Shown here in pieces: positions 26,896-36,159 of a DNA stretch of 64,000 bases. Below the pieces are notes generated by a model. It saw only the letters and a program-made list of their open reading frames with translations, had not been told where the DNA came from and did not search any database. Source of the stretch: Bin5 sp965116395. GTDB lineage: Bacteria; Chloroflexota; Anaerolineae; Caldilineales; Caldilineaceae. The first letter of the stretch is position 1, and every line of letters starts with the position of its first letter. The stretch spans positions 2,170,001-2,234,000 of the forward strand of contig OZ220684.1 of NCBI GenBank assembly GCA_965116395.1, in the 5' to 3' direction. Position numbers and translations under genes: made by a program.

Positions 26896-29124
26896 TCATC
26901 TCCCACAGGCATCACACGCTACAGCTTGGAAATACACCAGAAGCAAAGAGTCCTCCCCTGCTTCTGTCGGAATCCTGGGCGTGCCATTGACAGATGCGTC
27001 GTAGAGGCCGGCAATCAGGCGCAGGGGGCTGTCCGGCAGGGTCGGTGGGATGGGCATCGCGACGCTATTCAGAACCTGCGAGCTATCCAAACGGAGCTCT
27101 GGTTCCCACTGGGCGACCAAGTCGCCGGTTTCGTCGAGCAGGTGCAGGAATATCTTTTCGCCGCCGGTCAATACGGTTGGGTCTCCGCTCCATTCCATGT
27201 GGACGACCAGCCTGCCGCCGGCTGGGGGGATGTTGGGGCTGATCTGGGCGCGCTCCAGCGTCAAGCCGTTAGCGAACTGGACATCGAAAAGGCGCCACGC
27301 CTGGGGATTGGGCCGCGAGTAGAGTTCGACAATCCATGGCCCCACCGTTTCCTGGCCCGCCATCTGGTAGGAACTGGAAAGCGCCTGCCGGGCATTATTG
27401 GTTACTTCCGCACGGGTTCGCCTCTGTTGGTCAAATTCAAAGCCCTGTCGCTTTGCAATCCACTGCAGATCCAGTTCGAATTCCTCAAGATCCCTATCCG
27501 ATCGAACCAGCAGAATGACTGATTGGACACCGCTACTGCGGAGATCTGCGACGGTCTCCAGGGCCGCATCCAAGTCCATCGGCCAGGGAGCCAGGGAAAC
27601 GTTCTCAATCTCTCCCGTATAGTAGTAGTCCCAGAGCGCGGGGTCGACAAAATAAGGCTGGGCGAAACGAACGTCTGTCTTGTTGCGTCCGGCGCCCCAG
27701 CTATCCAGCATATGGGCCAGTTCCCGCAATCCCCGTGACTTTGAGAATTCTGATTCAAAGTGGAAGTTGCGAAAGCTGAACAGATTGCCTGCGAAAACTG
27801 CAAGGATGAGTATCGCTGCCGTCAGGTTTCCGATGCCAATCCCGTTCATGGCCTTCAGGACGCTGGCATTCGTACCTCCAGTCCAAGTTTTCCATCTCCG
27901 GCCAAGGCGGCTCTCCACATAGTCGTCGATGTTCCCCAGCCCTATAGCCAGCAATAGCAGGACAGGCGTCAGGGCCAAGGCAATAAAGCTCCAGGGGAAC
28001 CCAGGAAAGGAAAAACCAGCAGGTCTCCATGTAGTGAGCAATGCGACAAGAAAACTTAGCAGTAAGAGAACTGTTGGGCCTGAATTCAGGTGTTGGGGCT
28101 CTGCCTTCTGCGCTTCCGAGAGTTCATTCTCTTCTGGGTCAACCAAACCATCGATGGCTCTTTCCCCCCGGTCGATCACCCACCTTTTGGCCAAGAATAT
28201 TCCAAGAATCGCAGCCACCAAAAGGGCGAATGCGAAAAGCCCTGACCCCAGTCTCCAGGTCGGCGTCGGTACGAAGGGTCCTATCGTGAGGACGCCGATT
28301 TGCGTTAAGAATTCATATACCCATGGCGATGAGAGTGCCCATGTGCTGTAATTCGTGATTGAGGGCCATGCGCTTACCAGCCAAGGCGTGCACAAGATGC
28401 CCACTGCGACCTGCGAAACGGCCCACCGCACCGGCAGTGAACCCGCAGGTCCTTGGGCAGAAGCGTTCCCTCCGCCGCGCCTGTCTCGAGCCAGCACGAA
28501 GAGCACATACAGGTTTTGCGCCAGGAGAGGGAGGACGGCGAAAGCGTGGGTATAGAAGGTAGAGGCGGTACAGATCACGTACGCGATCAGGGTCTTGCTT
28601 CCCCCTCCGCCGCCGATAACTCTCAGGGCCAACAGAATGCTGGCGGTGGTGAGAGCCAGACCGAGTGAATGGTGGAGAACTAACTGGGTATGCAAGATGG
28701 CGTAGGCGTTCACGGCCGCCAACAGGACTGCAGCCAAAGTGGCAAATGTGCCAATTCGGATGTCTGCTGCGATACGGTAGGTGAGGGGAATTGCCAATAC
28801 GCTGCAGAAGGCCGATAGCGAACGAATGGCAAATTCGCTGGGCCCTGTGATTCTGAGCCAAACGTTTTGCAACCAGAAGCTTGCGGGAAGAAGAAGGAAT
28901 CCTTCCCAATCGAAAGCTATTCTTACGAGTTCAGAGAGAGTAAAGTGACGAAGGCCATAGACGACACTCTCGAGCTCGTCCAGCTCCTGAGAATCCAGTC
29001 GATAGAGTCTCAGTGCGAAGCCGATGAGGACGGCGATCAGGACGACTGCCCGCAACGACTGGCTGTCTGCAGGAACCTGATGCTTATTGGGGCTGGCGTC
29101 TTCTTGTTCATTCGAGCGGGTCAC
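26896..29124 (-). CDS. GT39/ArnT-like polytopic glycosyltransferase (PMT_2 type)
   Basis: A 742-residue membrane protein. After a short polar N-terminus and the first helix comes LRLYRLDSQELDELESVV, with the D-E acidic pair expected in the first extracytoplasmic loop of dolichyl-phosphate-mannose/ArnT-type enzymes. About ten further hydrophobic helices run to about residue 440. A soluble C-terminal domain of about 300 residues follows and ends in a beta-rich module. Such proteins transfer a sugar from a polyprenyl-phosphate donor to protein or lipid outside the membrane. The start codon is GTG at 29124. Donor and acceptor unknown. Confidence 0.8.
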   Translation of the reverse strand: MTRSNEQEDASPNKHQVPADSQSLRAVVLIAVLIGFALRLYRLDSQELDELESVVYGLRHFTLSELVRIAFDWEGFLLLPASFWLQNVWLRITGPSEFAIRSLSAFCSVLAIPLTYRIAADIRIGTFATLAAVLLAAVNAYAILHTQLVLHHSLGLALTTASILLALRVIGGGGGSKTLIAYVICTASTFYTHAFAVLPLLAQNLYVLFVLARDRRGGGNASAQGPAGSLPVRWAVSQVAVGILCTPWLVSAWPSITNYSTWALSSPWVYEFLTQIGVLTIGPFVPTPTWRLGSGLFAFALLVAAILGIFLAKRWVIDRGERAIDGLVDPEENELSEAQKAEPQHLNSGPTVLLLLSFLVALLTTWRPAGFSFPGFPWSFIALALTPVLLLLAIGLGNIDDYVESRLGRRWKTWTGGTNASVLKAMNGIGIGNLTAAILILAVFAGNLFSFRNFHFESEFSKSRGLRELAHMLDSWGAGRNKTDVRFAQPYFVDPALWDYYYTGEIENVSLAPWPMDLDAALETVADLRSSGVQSVILLVRSDRDLEEFELDLQWIAKRQGFEFDQQRRTRAEVTNNARQALSSSYQMAGQETVGPWIVELYSRPNPQAWRLFDVQFANGLTLERAQISPNIPPAGGRLVVHMEWSGDPTVLTGGEKIFLHLLDETGDLVAQWEPELRLDSSQVLNSVAMPIPPTLPDSPLRLIAGLYDASVNGTPRIPTEAGEDSLLLVYFQAVACDACGR

Positions 29125-29484
29125 GAGACCCCTCTTTTCGGGGCTGGGCTGAGGAACCTGCAGTTCACTGCCCTGTCCGGCTGTGTGCAGTTTTCAGGGA
29201 ACCGCGTCAACGAAATGGCAACACTTCTCCTTTTGCCCTGTATAGGCTCGAGGGTGTCTCTGCAGATATGCGTAAAGTTTCTGCCACTGATGGGCGGCAA
29301 TCCTTATGGTAGACATTCTACTATTGTCGCTAATGTGACAGAGCAATACAAGTGTCAACGAGACCTGGTAGTCAGTTTTTGGTGACCCTGCACTTGAATA
29401 GCGGCCAGAGACGGCGCGGGTCGTCAGGCACTGTTCGCTGGCCTCAACCGATCCAATTGTCCACGACGGTGGTCCAGCCAGGGC
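29125..29484. other. Intergenic region upstream of the GT39-like gene
   Basis: About 360 bp with no supported ORF or structured RNA. It should contain the minus-strand promoter of the GT39-like gene. No convincing -35/-10 pair could be singled out. Confidence 0.4.
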
Positions 29485-29540
29485 GGGGCGTTGCGGGGGC
29501 GCAGCCCCTGCACAAGGGAGGGCCGAAGGCCCGACCGCCC
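29485..29540. repeat. MITE core fragment (copy 4), ends missing
   Basis: Only the GC-rich core (ggggcgttgcgggggcgcag through gggccgaaggcccgaccgccc) is present, in the same orientation as copy 3. The terminal repeats are absent. It is followed by an AGTGG array and an aaaactgaaaactgac tract up to the permease gene stop. Confidence 0.75.
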
Positions 29541-29643
29541 AAACTGCAGTGGTCAGTGGTTAGTGGCGAGGGGAGAGGGCCGCGAATCGAGTGTGGCAGT
29601 GCAGTTCACCAAAAACTGAAAACTGACTACTAAAAACTGCCGT

Positions 29644-30507
29644 TTACCGGCCTGCCAGCCCGGTGAACTGCGCGCCCTGAATAAAATGGCGCTGCGCGAA
29701 GAAGAAGATGAGGATAACCGGCAAGATGGTGATCATCGACGCGGCCATGACCAGATGCCAGAAGTTGCCGAAGCGCCCTTTGAACCAGAGGAGCCCGAGG
29801 GGCAGTGTGTACATTTCGCTCTTGGAAATGTAGATGAGCGGCTCCATGAAGGCGTTGTAGTGCTGCAGAAAGGCGAAAATCGTGATCGTGGCGATGGCCG
29901 GGCCGCAGAGAGGAGCGATCACCTGCCACAGGATGCGGAAGTTGGAGGCGCCGTCGATCTTGGCCGCCTCGTCCAGTTCCAATGGCAGGGTCAACATATA
30001 TTGACGCATGAGGAAGATATAGAACGCGCCGCCGAACCAGGCCGGCACCCACAGCGGGTAGAAAGTCCCCACCCACCGGATCTCCTTGAAGATAATGAAG
30101 ACCGGGATCATCGTCACGACGCCGGGCAGCATCATCGTCGCCAGCAGTACGGTGAAGACAAAGTTGCGCCCCGGCCAGCGCAGCCGCGACAGACCGTAAG
30201 CGACCGTGAGCGAACTCAACACCATGCCGATCGTCCCCATGAAGGAGACGAAAAAGGAGTTGCGGATGAAGAGATGGAAGGGGAGACGATCAAAGACGTC
30301 GATAAAGTTTGACCATCTGGGTTCCGTCGGTATCCATTCGATCGGTGTGATGAAGACCGCGCCCGGCAGCTTGAGCGATGTGCTGACCACCCAGGCCAGC
30401 GGCATGAGAAAGGTGATGCCCAAAGCGATCATCACAATGTGCAGGACAAGATGACCGAGCCGCGCCTGCTTTTTTCTGGATTGGAGCAGAGATGTTCTTA
30501 CAGTCAT
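29644..30507 (-). CDS. Carbohydrate ABC transporter permease, MalG type
   Basis: A 287-residue CUT1-family inner-membrane permease with six helices. The EAA loop that docks with the ATPase is LELDEAAKIDGASNFRILWQ, here of the form E-AAxxDGAs-x7-I-x-P; IAPLCGPAI follows. It acts with the MalF-like permease and the solute-binding protein upstream. No ATPase gene is in the cluster, as is usual when a shared MsmK/UgpC-type ATPase serves several importers. Confidence 0.95.
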   Translation of the reverse strand: MTVRTSLLQSRKKQARLGHLVLHIVMIALGITFLMPLAWVVSTSLKLPGAVFITPIEWIPTEPRWSNFIDVFDRLPFHLFIRNSFFVSFMGTIGMVLSSLTVAYGLSRLRWPGRNFVFTVLLATMMLPGVVTMIPVFIIFKEIRWVGTFYPLWVPAWFGGAFYIFLMRQYMLTLPLELDEAAKIDGASNFRILWQVIAPLCGPAIATITIFAFLQHYNAFMEPLIYISKSEMYTLPLGLLWFKGRFGNFWHLVMAASMITILPVILIFFFAQRHFIQGAQFTGLAGR

Positions 30508-30558
30508 AACTTTCTTCGGTGATCAGTGGTCAGTGCAGTGACCGGTCATTCGTTTCCG

Positions 30559-31500
30559 CTAAAGCTTGCCTTCATAGTAGACCCAGCGATTGGCGAAGAA
30601 GAACTGGATCCCTGTGAAGACCATAATGATCAGGAAAAGTATCCACGCCAGCGACGCGGCATAGCCCATCCGGAACAGCTCAAAGGCGTTGCGGTAAAGA
30701 TAAAGCACCATGAACAGGGTGGCGTTTTGCGGGCCGCCGTCGGTCATGATGAAGACAGTGGTGAAGACCTGGAAGCTGCCGATGATGCCAATAATCATGT
30801 TGAAGAAGATGATCGGCGAAATGATAGGGATCGTTACGTTGATGAAGCGCCGCCACGCGTTGGCCCCATCGATCTCCGCCGCCTCTTGCAACTCCTTGGG
30901 CACCCCCTGCAGCCCGGCCAGAAAAATGATCATCTGGAAGCCGGTCAGCCACAGGCTCATAATGATCAGCGCCGGTTTGGCCCAGGGCGGATTGAATAGC
31001 CAGTTGATGGGCCCCAGCCCGAACCAATTCAATACCTCGTTGAGCACACCAAATTCAGGATTGAGAATCTGTACCCAGACCACGGCAAAGGCGACCGCCG
31101 GCGTGATCGAGGGCAGATAGTAGATCGTGCGATAGACGCTCAGCCCGCGAATCTGCTGATTCAGCATCACCGCCAGCGCAAACGCGATCAGCAGCTGCAA
31201 CGGAACGCCCACGAAGGTGTAATAGGCGGTGTTGACAAGCGATTTGCCCACCAGCGGATCGTTCAACATGCGTTCGAAATGACCCAGCCCGATGAATTTG
31301 GGCGGCGCCAGCATATTCCACTTGTGCAGAATCAGGTAGACGGAGTAGAGCATCGGCCCGACCCACAGCGCCAGCACACCGAAGATGAAGGGGCTGGTGA
31401 AGAGCAGGCCGTCGCGCAGGTCGCGGCGTTGGGCCGCGGACATACGGCGTCGGGCCTGCGGCTCTGTCTGGATTCCGGGCGATGATGTTGTGGCTGTCAA
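30559..31500 (-). CDS. Carbohydrate ABC transporter permease, MalF type
   Basis: A 313-residue CUT1 permease. Helices include DGLLFTSPFIFGVLALW at the N-terminus; the EAA loop is PKELQEAAEIDGANAWRRF, followed by TIPIISP. The likely start is a TTG at 31500 with GGGAG 9 bases upstream; an ATG at 31443 (MSAAQRRD) is the alternative but lacks a ribosome site. It is separated from the binding-protein gene by a strong hairpin and from the MalG-type gene by 51 bp. Confidence 0.93.
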   Translation of the reverse strand: MTATTSSPGIQTEPQARRRMSAAQRRDLRDGLLFTSPFIFGVLALWVGPMLYSVYLILHKWNMLAPPKFIGLGHFERMLNDPLVGKSLVNTAYYTFVGVPLQLLIAFALAVMLNQQIRGLSVYRTIYYLPSITPAVAFAVVWVQILNPEFGVLNEVLNWFGLGPINWLFNPPWAKPALIIMSLWLTGFQMIIFLAGLQGVPKELQEAAEIDGANAWRRFINVTIPIISPIIFFNMIIGIIGSFQVFTTVFIMTDGGPQNATLFMVLYLYRNAFELFRMGYAASLAWILFLIIMVFTGIQFFFANRWVYYEGKL

Positions 31501-31528
31501 AGAGGTGCACTCCCAGATTGACGAGGAA

Positions 31529-31560
31529 CCGGCGGCCAGTAACCGATTACTGGCCGCCGG
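31529..31560 (-). promoter_or_regulatory. Strong intercistronic hairpin between binding-protein and permease genes
   Basis: A perfect 14-bp inverted repeat (ccggcggccagtaa, loop ccga, then its complement) starts 8 bp after the binding-protein stop codon. There is no T-run, so it is not a full intrinsic terminator. The position matches the malE-malF type hairpin that stabilises or partly terminates the transcript, so that more binding protein than permease is made. Confidence 0.7.
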
Positions 31561-31567
31561 GCACTGA

Positions 31568-32956
31568 CTAAGCGCGGTCCGCCCAGTACTGATCCAGATG
31601 TGTTTGGATTTCCGGCTGCGCGATCGCGAGCGCTTCGGCTGCGGACTCGGTCTGGCCGAGCAGCTTGTCCCACAGGACAGTGATCGGGCCGCCGCCGTAG
31701 GCCTGGAGCTGCGAGCCTTCGCCGAAGATCACGGAGATGGAGCTCTCACGCATGGTGTTGGCGAATGCATCGGTGTTCTCGAAGCCATAGACACCGGAGG
31801 CGATATCGCCCCAGATACCGGAAATGTTGTCGGGCGTGCCGCACATGCGGCCGCCGTTGGCGATGATGGTCTGGCCCTCTTCGCCGAGGATGAACGAGAT
31901 GAGGTCCCAGGACTCATCCTTGTACATAGAAGGCTCTGTAATGACATGGCCGTGGACGTGGCCGAAGGTGAAGTTGGTGTCGGCCGTGCCGGTCGGCGCC
32001 TCGATCACGTCGAAGTTGATGCCCTCTTCGGTGGTGGCCAGTTCGCCCTTAAGGCGGGGCATGGCCCAAGGGCCTTCGAGGTACATGGCGACGCGGCCGG
32101 TATCGACACCGACGCCGCCGCCCTCGACCACCTCCGGACCGGGGCTCCAGTCGTTGGCGATGGCATCGTAAACCAGATATTGGAGCGCGGAGGCGATGTC
32201 CTCGTTGTCCCAGTAGGCCTCGGTCGGCTCGGTAATGCGGTCCCACTCGATATGGCCGTTGCGGCGCATGAAGGTGGTGCTGCGGCCGTAGGCGCCGTTC
32301 CAGCCCTGCGCCTGTCCCCAACCATAGAACTTGGTGCCGTCCTCTTCATAGGAGAGGTCCAGAATTATCTGCTGGAACTCTTCCCACTTCCAGCCCGGTT
32401 GTGGGTGGGTGACGCCCTTCTTGTCGAAGAGGTCCTTGTTGTAATAGATCACCAGCGAGCCGGTATCGGTGGGGGTCATGTAGCGGCCGCCCTGCCACAG
32501 CGTCTGGTTGTCGTAGTTTTCGCCGCCGGGGAAGAAGTCATCGGCGCCGTCGCGAGCGATATAGTCGCTCATGTCATAGATGACCTGGTTTTCAGCGTAG
32601 GCCTGCCAGATCCAGCCCTGGAAGTAGAGGACATCGGCCGAGTCATCCGCGGCAAAGTTGGCCTGGATCTTCTCATAGTAGCCGCCGGGGTACTGCTCGA
32701 CGGAGACGCTCACGCCTTCGTTCTGTTCCATGTAGGCGTTGACCATGTTCTCATAGACGACCGCGTCCTGGACATCGGCCCAGGCCGAGAGGCGCATCTC
32801 GATCATCTCCATGCTGGCGCCGGCGTCACCGCCACCGTCGGCGGCCGGGGCCGCGGCAGGGGCCGCGCAGGCCGCGAGCAGAGTTCCGCCAACCGTCAGC
32901 GCGCCTGCTTTGAGGAAGGACCGCCGGCTGATGGCGTTGTGTTGCAACTTGGACAT
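31568..32956 (-). CDS. Sugar ABC transporter substrate-binding lipoprotein, Tat-type signal
   Basis: A 462-residue extracellular binding protein of the CUT1 (MalE-like, family 1) type. The N-terminus has a twin-arginine motif, SRRSFLKAG, and a lipobox LLAACAAP, then an Ala/Pro/Gly linker. AYMEQNEGVSVSVEQYPGGYYEKIQA and GRVAMYLEGPWAM are typical family segments. It captures a sugar or oligosaccharide for the two permeases downstream; the ligand is unknown. GGAG lies 8 bases before the ATG. PhyH at 33057 lies upstream in the same orientation and may share regulation. Confidence 0.95.
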   Translation of the reverse strand: MSKLQHNAISRRSFLKAGALTVGGTLLAACAAPAAAPAADGGGDAGASMEMIEMRLSAWADVQDAVVYENMVNAYMEQNEGVSVSVEQYPGGYYEKIQANFAADDSADVLYFQGWIWQAYAENQVIYDMSDYIARDGADDFFPGGENYDNQTLWQGGRYMTPTDTGSLVIYYNKDLFDKKGVTHPQPGWKWEEFQQIILDLSYEEDGTKFYGWGQAQGWNGAYGRSTTFMRRNGHIEWDRITEPTEAYWDNEDIASALQYLVYDAIANDWSPGPEVVEGGGVGVDTGRVAMYLEGPWAMPRLKGELATTEEGINFDVIEAPTGTADTNFTFGHVHGHVITEPSMYKDESWDLISFILGEEGQTIIANGGRMCGTPDNISGIWGDIASGVYGFENTDAFANTMRESSISVIFGEGSQLQAYGGGPITVLWDKLLGQTESAAEALAIAQPEIQTHLDQYWADRA

Positions 32957-33017
32957 TGATTTGGCTCCTTTGGATTGCTGGGAAATGGTTGGTTCTGCTT
33001 GCTATGGTTAAAGCAAG

Positions 33018-33050
33018 AGCTGGTGGCAGGTCCTACACCGGCCACCAGCT
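33018..33050 (-). terminator. Hairpin after phyH, possible weak terminator or attenuator
   Basis: A perfect 10-bp stem (agctggtggc / gccaccagct) with a 13-base loop lies 6 bp past the PhyH stop and 61 bp before the binding-protein start. No T-run follows on the minus strand. It may separate phyH from the transporter operon. Confidence 0.4.
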
Positions 33051-33056
33051 ACTTGT

Positions 33057-33980
33057 CTACTCTTCCTCTCTCGTCGGCCACTGGCAGCCGCCTTCCCGGT
33101 CCGGGCGAATGTGCGAGAACGACAGCTCCTCCGTGCCCTTCCAGGCATAAGGGTCGCGGCCGGCGATCATGACGATATCGCGGAAGTCGAAACTGGCTAC
33201 CCCCAATCCGCCATCGCCCGGATAGCGCCAGGGCAGCAGCGATTCGGCGCTCATGTAGTGGTTGACCAGCGCGCGGCGGAATCCGCTGGCGGCGCGGTTG
33301 GGCATGGAGCGGTGCAGCAGATAGCCGTTGAAGAAGACGATGCTGCCGGCAGTCACCTCGACCGGCACCGCGTCATCGTCGGTGTAGGGGAAATCAAACG
33401 CCTCCACCACGCAGTCGAAACGCTCGTCGTCATGCTCCTTGGCGGGCCAGATCAAGCGATTCGCGTGCGAGCCGGGAATCACCCACAGACAGCCGTTCTC
33501 GACCGTGGCGTCATCGAGCGCGATCCAGGCGGCGTTCAGGGAGCAGTCGCGCGTGGGGATGAACGCTTCATCCTGGTGCCAGGCCTGACCCGGCTTGCCG
33601 GCCGACTTGATAAACAGCATCGACTGCATGCTCTTCACGTTGGGGCCGATCACCCGCGTCAGCACATTACTGATCGACGGATGCGCCAGCGTGTCGAACA
33701 TCAGCTGTGAGAGTTTGTGCGGGAAATGGACACAGAGTGTGCGCTGGATCACCTCGTCGTCGCTGTCGCCGGGGCCGACGGGCGGCAGACCGTTGACCTC
33801 ACCCATCTCACCGCGGCAGATATGCACAGTCTCGTCGCGCAGTGCCTGCACTTCATCCGGCGTCAGCGCGTCCGGCAGCGCCAGGAAACCGTTTTCACGG
33901 AAGGAGGCGGCGTGTTCATCGGTGACGACGGGCCTTATCACCGTCTTCGCGGGAGCTTCCATCGTTGCTGTCAGTGTCAT
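33057..33980 (-). CDS. Phytanoyl-CoA dioxygenase (PhyH) family Fe(II)/2-oxoglutarate oxygenase
   Basis: A 307-residue protein of the PhyH fold. GQAWHQDEAFIP supplies the HxD iron ligands and GYLLHRSMPNRAASGFRRAL supplies the distal His and the Arg that binds 2-oxoglutarate. The N-terminal FRENGFLALPDAL is the usual opening. Such oxygenases hydroxylate varied small molecules and are often beside sugar transporters and Gfo/Idh genes in environmental Chloroflexota and Poribacteria-like genomes. AGGA lies 8 bases before the ATG. It precedes the ABC importer operon and may act on the imported compound. Confidence 0.9.
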   Translation of the reverse strand: MTLTATMEAPAKTVIRPVVTDEHAASFRENGFLALPDALTPDEVQALRDETVHICRGEMGEVNGLPPVGPGDSDDEVIQRTLCVHFPHKLSQLMFDTLAHPSISNVLTRVIGPNVKSMQSMLFIKSAGKPGQAWHQDEAFIPTRDCSLNAAWIALDDATVENGCLWVIPGSHANRLIWPAKEHDDERFDCVVEAFDFPYTDDDAVPVEVTAGSIVFFNGYLLHRSMPNRAASGFRRALVNHYMSAESLLPWRYPGDGGLGVASFDFRDIVMIAGRDPYAWKGTEELSFSHIRPDREGGCQWPTREEE

Positions 33981-34183
33981 GGGATTGTTCCTGTGTCTGA
34001 ACGGCAGTGATTTGGGCGTTGTCTGCAGCGACGCTGAAGGGTGGGATCCTGGGCGGTCGCTAAGGGATTGGAAGAAGGGAATGGGTTGGATTATACGGGG
34101 GGAGGGGGATTGGTGTCAAGCTTTTGGGGGTGGGTGTGGAACTGGATGAGGTGGTGTGTGAAGGGAGAGCCAAAGGAAAGGGG

Positions 34184-34692
34184 TTACATTGGCTCCTGAT
34201 CCTCGGCCAGAGAGGCTGCATAGTCAAAACGTAACTACTCAGCCGCAACTGATTCGCCAACCTGTACGAGGCGAGCAAAGGTGTTCTTTCTCCCCTCATT
34301 GTTGTATTTTGGGCGGTCGGCCGCAAGCGGCCTCCCTTGTGCAGGGGCTGCGCCCCCGCAACGCCCCCCTACAAAACCATGCCTAACCGACCGTGTGCAT
34401 TCTTCGCAACGTGTCGGCTGGCGTGCATGGCGGCCGCTGTACACCAGTTGCGTCACCAAGAGACTGAATGGTTCCAGGGATGACTGGCCGGTCAACTACT
34501 GTGGCTTAGTAGTTACGTCAAAACAGGCAAGGATATCTTCGCGCGTGACAGAAGGATATTCCTGGAGGAGATCTTCGACGCTATCGCCGCAGGCAAGCAT
34601 CCGCAGGATTAGATATACAGGGATGCGTGTTCCCTGGACACAGGGCTGTCCGTGACATACGTGGGGGTTGATGGTAATGCGATCGTTCGTTT
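34184..34692 (-). pseudogene. DUF433 gene split by a MITE
   Basis: Without the MITE at 34231-34516 the minus strand encodes a DUF433 protein closely related to the intact copy at 38430-38642. The upstream part reads PHVCHGQPCVQGTRIPVY to ILACFD and then runs into the element (VTTKPQ, stop). The last codons (FDYAASLAEDQEPM, stop at 34184) lie beyond the element. The original start appears changed from ATG to ACG. The duplicated octamer gtcaaaac on both sides shows insertion into a formerly continuous gene. About 100 bp upstream of both paralogues is also homologous. Confidence 0.88.
34231..34516. mobile_element. MITE copy 5 (286 bp) inside DUF433 gene, perfect 8-bp target duplication
   Basis: Ends are gtaactactcagccgcaact and gtggcttagtagttac. 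The flanking octamer gtcaaaac occurs on both sides and only once at the homologous empty site near 38467 (ccatagtcaaaacaggcaag). This defines the element boundaries and the 8-bp duplication beyond doubt. GTAA ends and 8-bp duplication fit IS66-family transposase activity; no transposase of that family is in the window. Confidence 0.92.
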
Positions 34693-34770
34693 CTTCATCC
34701 TCCGGGGCATTCGGCCATATTTCAATAAGACTGGCGCTATGGCTTGAAAGACACCACGTAGCTGCTTCCT

Positions 34771-35128
34771 GCGACGCTATGTCCAGTGGCCGAGCTCTCG
34801 CAATGCCTGATTCAGAAAACCGTCTGTCCAGCGATTACCGGATTCGGTTAGTGAGGTCGCCGGAACTGGGCCATCTGAGGGAGACAACGCCTGTGGGGAA
34901 CCGCTATACTGGACATGAGAACATAGTTTCTGTCTCAATGCAGGCGGCACCTTCAGTTGGTCGGTTTCGTTTCCCACCATTCCTGGCCGAAGCAACGTTA
35001 GCGGTACCTGGTCAACAGTTGGTGCCCTGGAAATCAAGTGTCCTCCATGAGCACGTGTCCTCGTGGAGCAACGCCCGGGGCGTTGTGATCTGAAACCCTG
35101 TTTCGACACACTATCGAAAGGTGCCATT
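34771..35128. other. Intergenic region without recognisable feature
   Basis: About 360 bp between the DUF433 relic and the interrupted zinc-ribbon gene. No supported ORF, RNA or repeat; possibly eroded coding sequence. Confidence 0.4.
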
Positions 35129-35818
35129 ATGAAACGCGTTCCCCGCGTCGTCACTGTTTTCGCGTTCTTCTCCCTGCAGCCTGCCATGCTACTGGCACGG
35201 GACGAAGAGCGCGCCCTCGCCGGCCTGGCCGGGTAGCTCGCTGCTCTGGTCGACCGCGTCACCACAGTAGAAGCCAAACTCGAACCCGTCACAACTGTGG
35301 GCGACCCTTGCGTCCAACACGCCAGGGGCCAGCAACAGTGCGAAACTGTGACCAGGCACCTCGACACCTTCGAGGCGCATCGTAATTCGTCACTGATCGC
35401 GCCTGAGGCCGTCCGCTACGACGCCGTTTTCAGTTTCGCCATCCGCCCGTTTTCTGAGGCCTTCGCCGCCCGCATCGTGACCGAGACCTGGCACGCCCGC
35501 GAGGTCCTCGATGTCGGCGAGAGGGTAAACGTTGAGGACAATCGCGGCGCTCTATCGGTTCCGCCAGACGGCCTACGACGGCCCAAAGCGTGCGCACAAC
35601 AGAAAGCACAACGCGCCGCGCGACGAGGCAAACCCTGGGCTTCTGTCAGCTCTCCGCCGGCCAAGCTATGCCCGCACTGCGCGGAGCAGCTGAAGGCGGA
35701 GGCCACTACCTGTCGCTTTTTGCAATGCAGCGCTGGCCGCGGACTGACGACTCGCCGCCGGTCGAGTACAAGATTGTATCCGTTTCGTGTTTGGAATCTG
35801 GAGAGAGGAGAAGTAAAC
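35129..35818 (+). pseudogene. Interrupted zinc-ribbon protein gene
   Basis: An ATG at 35129 starts a frame with a signal-like or membrane-like N-terminus (VVTVFAFFSLQPAMLLA) and a charged coiled-coil-like segment. An in-frame TAG at 35234 ends it after 35 codons. The same frame then continues open (LAALVDRVTTVEAKLE and onward) to a zinc-ribbon half, KLCPHCAEQLKAEATTCRF, before merging in frame with the next small gene. I read it as a gene killed by one nonsense mutation (CAG to TAG would restore it) and degraded near its end. Confidence 0.55.
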
Positions 35819-36064
35819 ATGGAATTTCCAGTGATAGCCTTCACCTTAATTATGTTCGCCGTCTCTGCCGTAGTAGCGGCTTCGACCAGGGGGCTCGAAC
35901 GTCATGTGCTCTGGTTTTTCATGGGTCTGCTTTTTGGCCCGTTCGGCCTGCTCTGGACGCTGCTCGCGCGGCCGCCGGGCAAGCCATGCCCGCACTGCCG
36001 GGAGCACGTGAAAGATTGGGCGCTCGTCTGCCCCCGTTGCACCAGGGATCTGGCTGAAGCCTGA
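35819..36064 (+). CDS. Small membrane protein with C-terminal zinc ribbon
   Basis: An 81-residue protein. A hydrophobic helix spans residues 3-20, a second hydrophobic segment (HVLWFFMGLLFGPFGLLWTLL) spans about 28-48, and a zinc ribbon of the form CPHCREHVKD-x5-CPRC closes the chain. GGAG lies 8 bases before the ATG, so it is likely expressed despite being in frame with the broken gene upstream. The ribbon resembles the one in that broken gene, suggesting a duplication. Function unknown; membrane-anchored metal-binding or regulatory role possible. Confidence 0.65.
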   Translation: MEFPVIAFTLIMFAVSAVVAASTRGLERHVLWFFMGLLFGPFGLLWTLLARPPGKPCPHCREHVKDWALVCPRCTRDLAEA

Positions 36065-36159
36065 GGACTGCGACTTCCTGGCTCTCATTCCCCCGAGGTA
36101 AGGACCTGGCGCTGACAGGCGTCAGATCCTTATCCACTTCATGCAACGAAAGCGCCGAC

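Noticed and set aside
31598..32959. Plus-strand ORF of 453 codons opposite the ABC binding-protein gene
   Set aside because: Exact antisense of a gene with Tat signal, lipobox and family motifs; the product resembles no family.
34777..35367. 196-codon minus-strand ORF near the DUF433 relic
   Set aside because: No ribosome site, biased Ser/Arg/Cys composition and no similarity to any family; it crosses the interrupted zinc-ribbon gene on the other strand.
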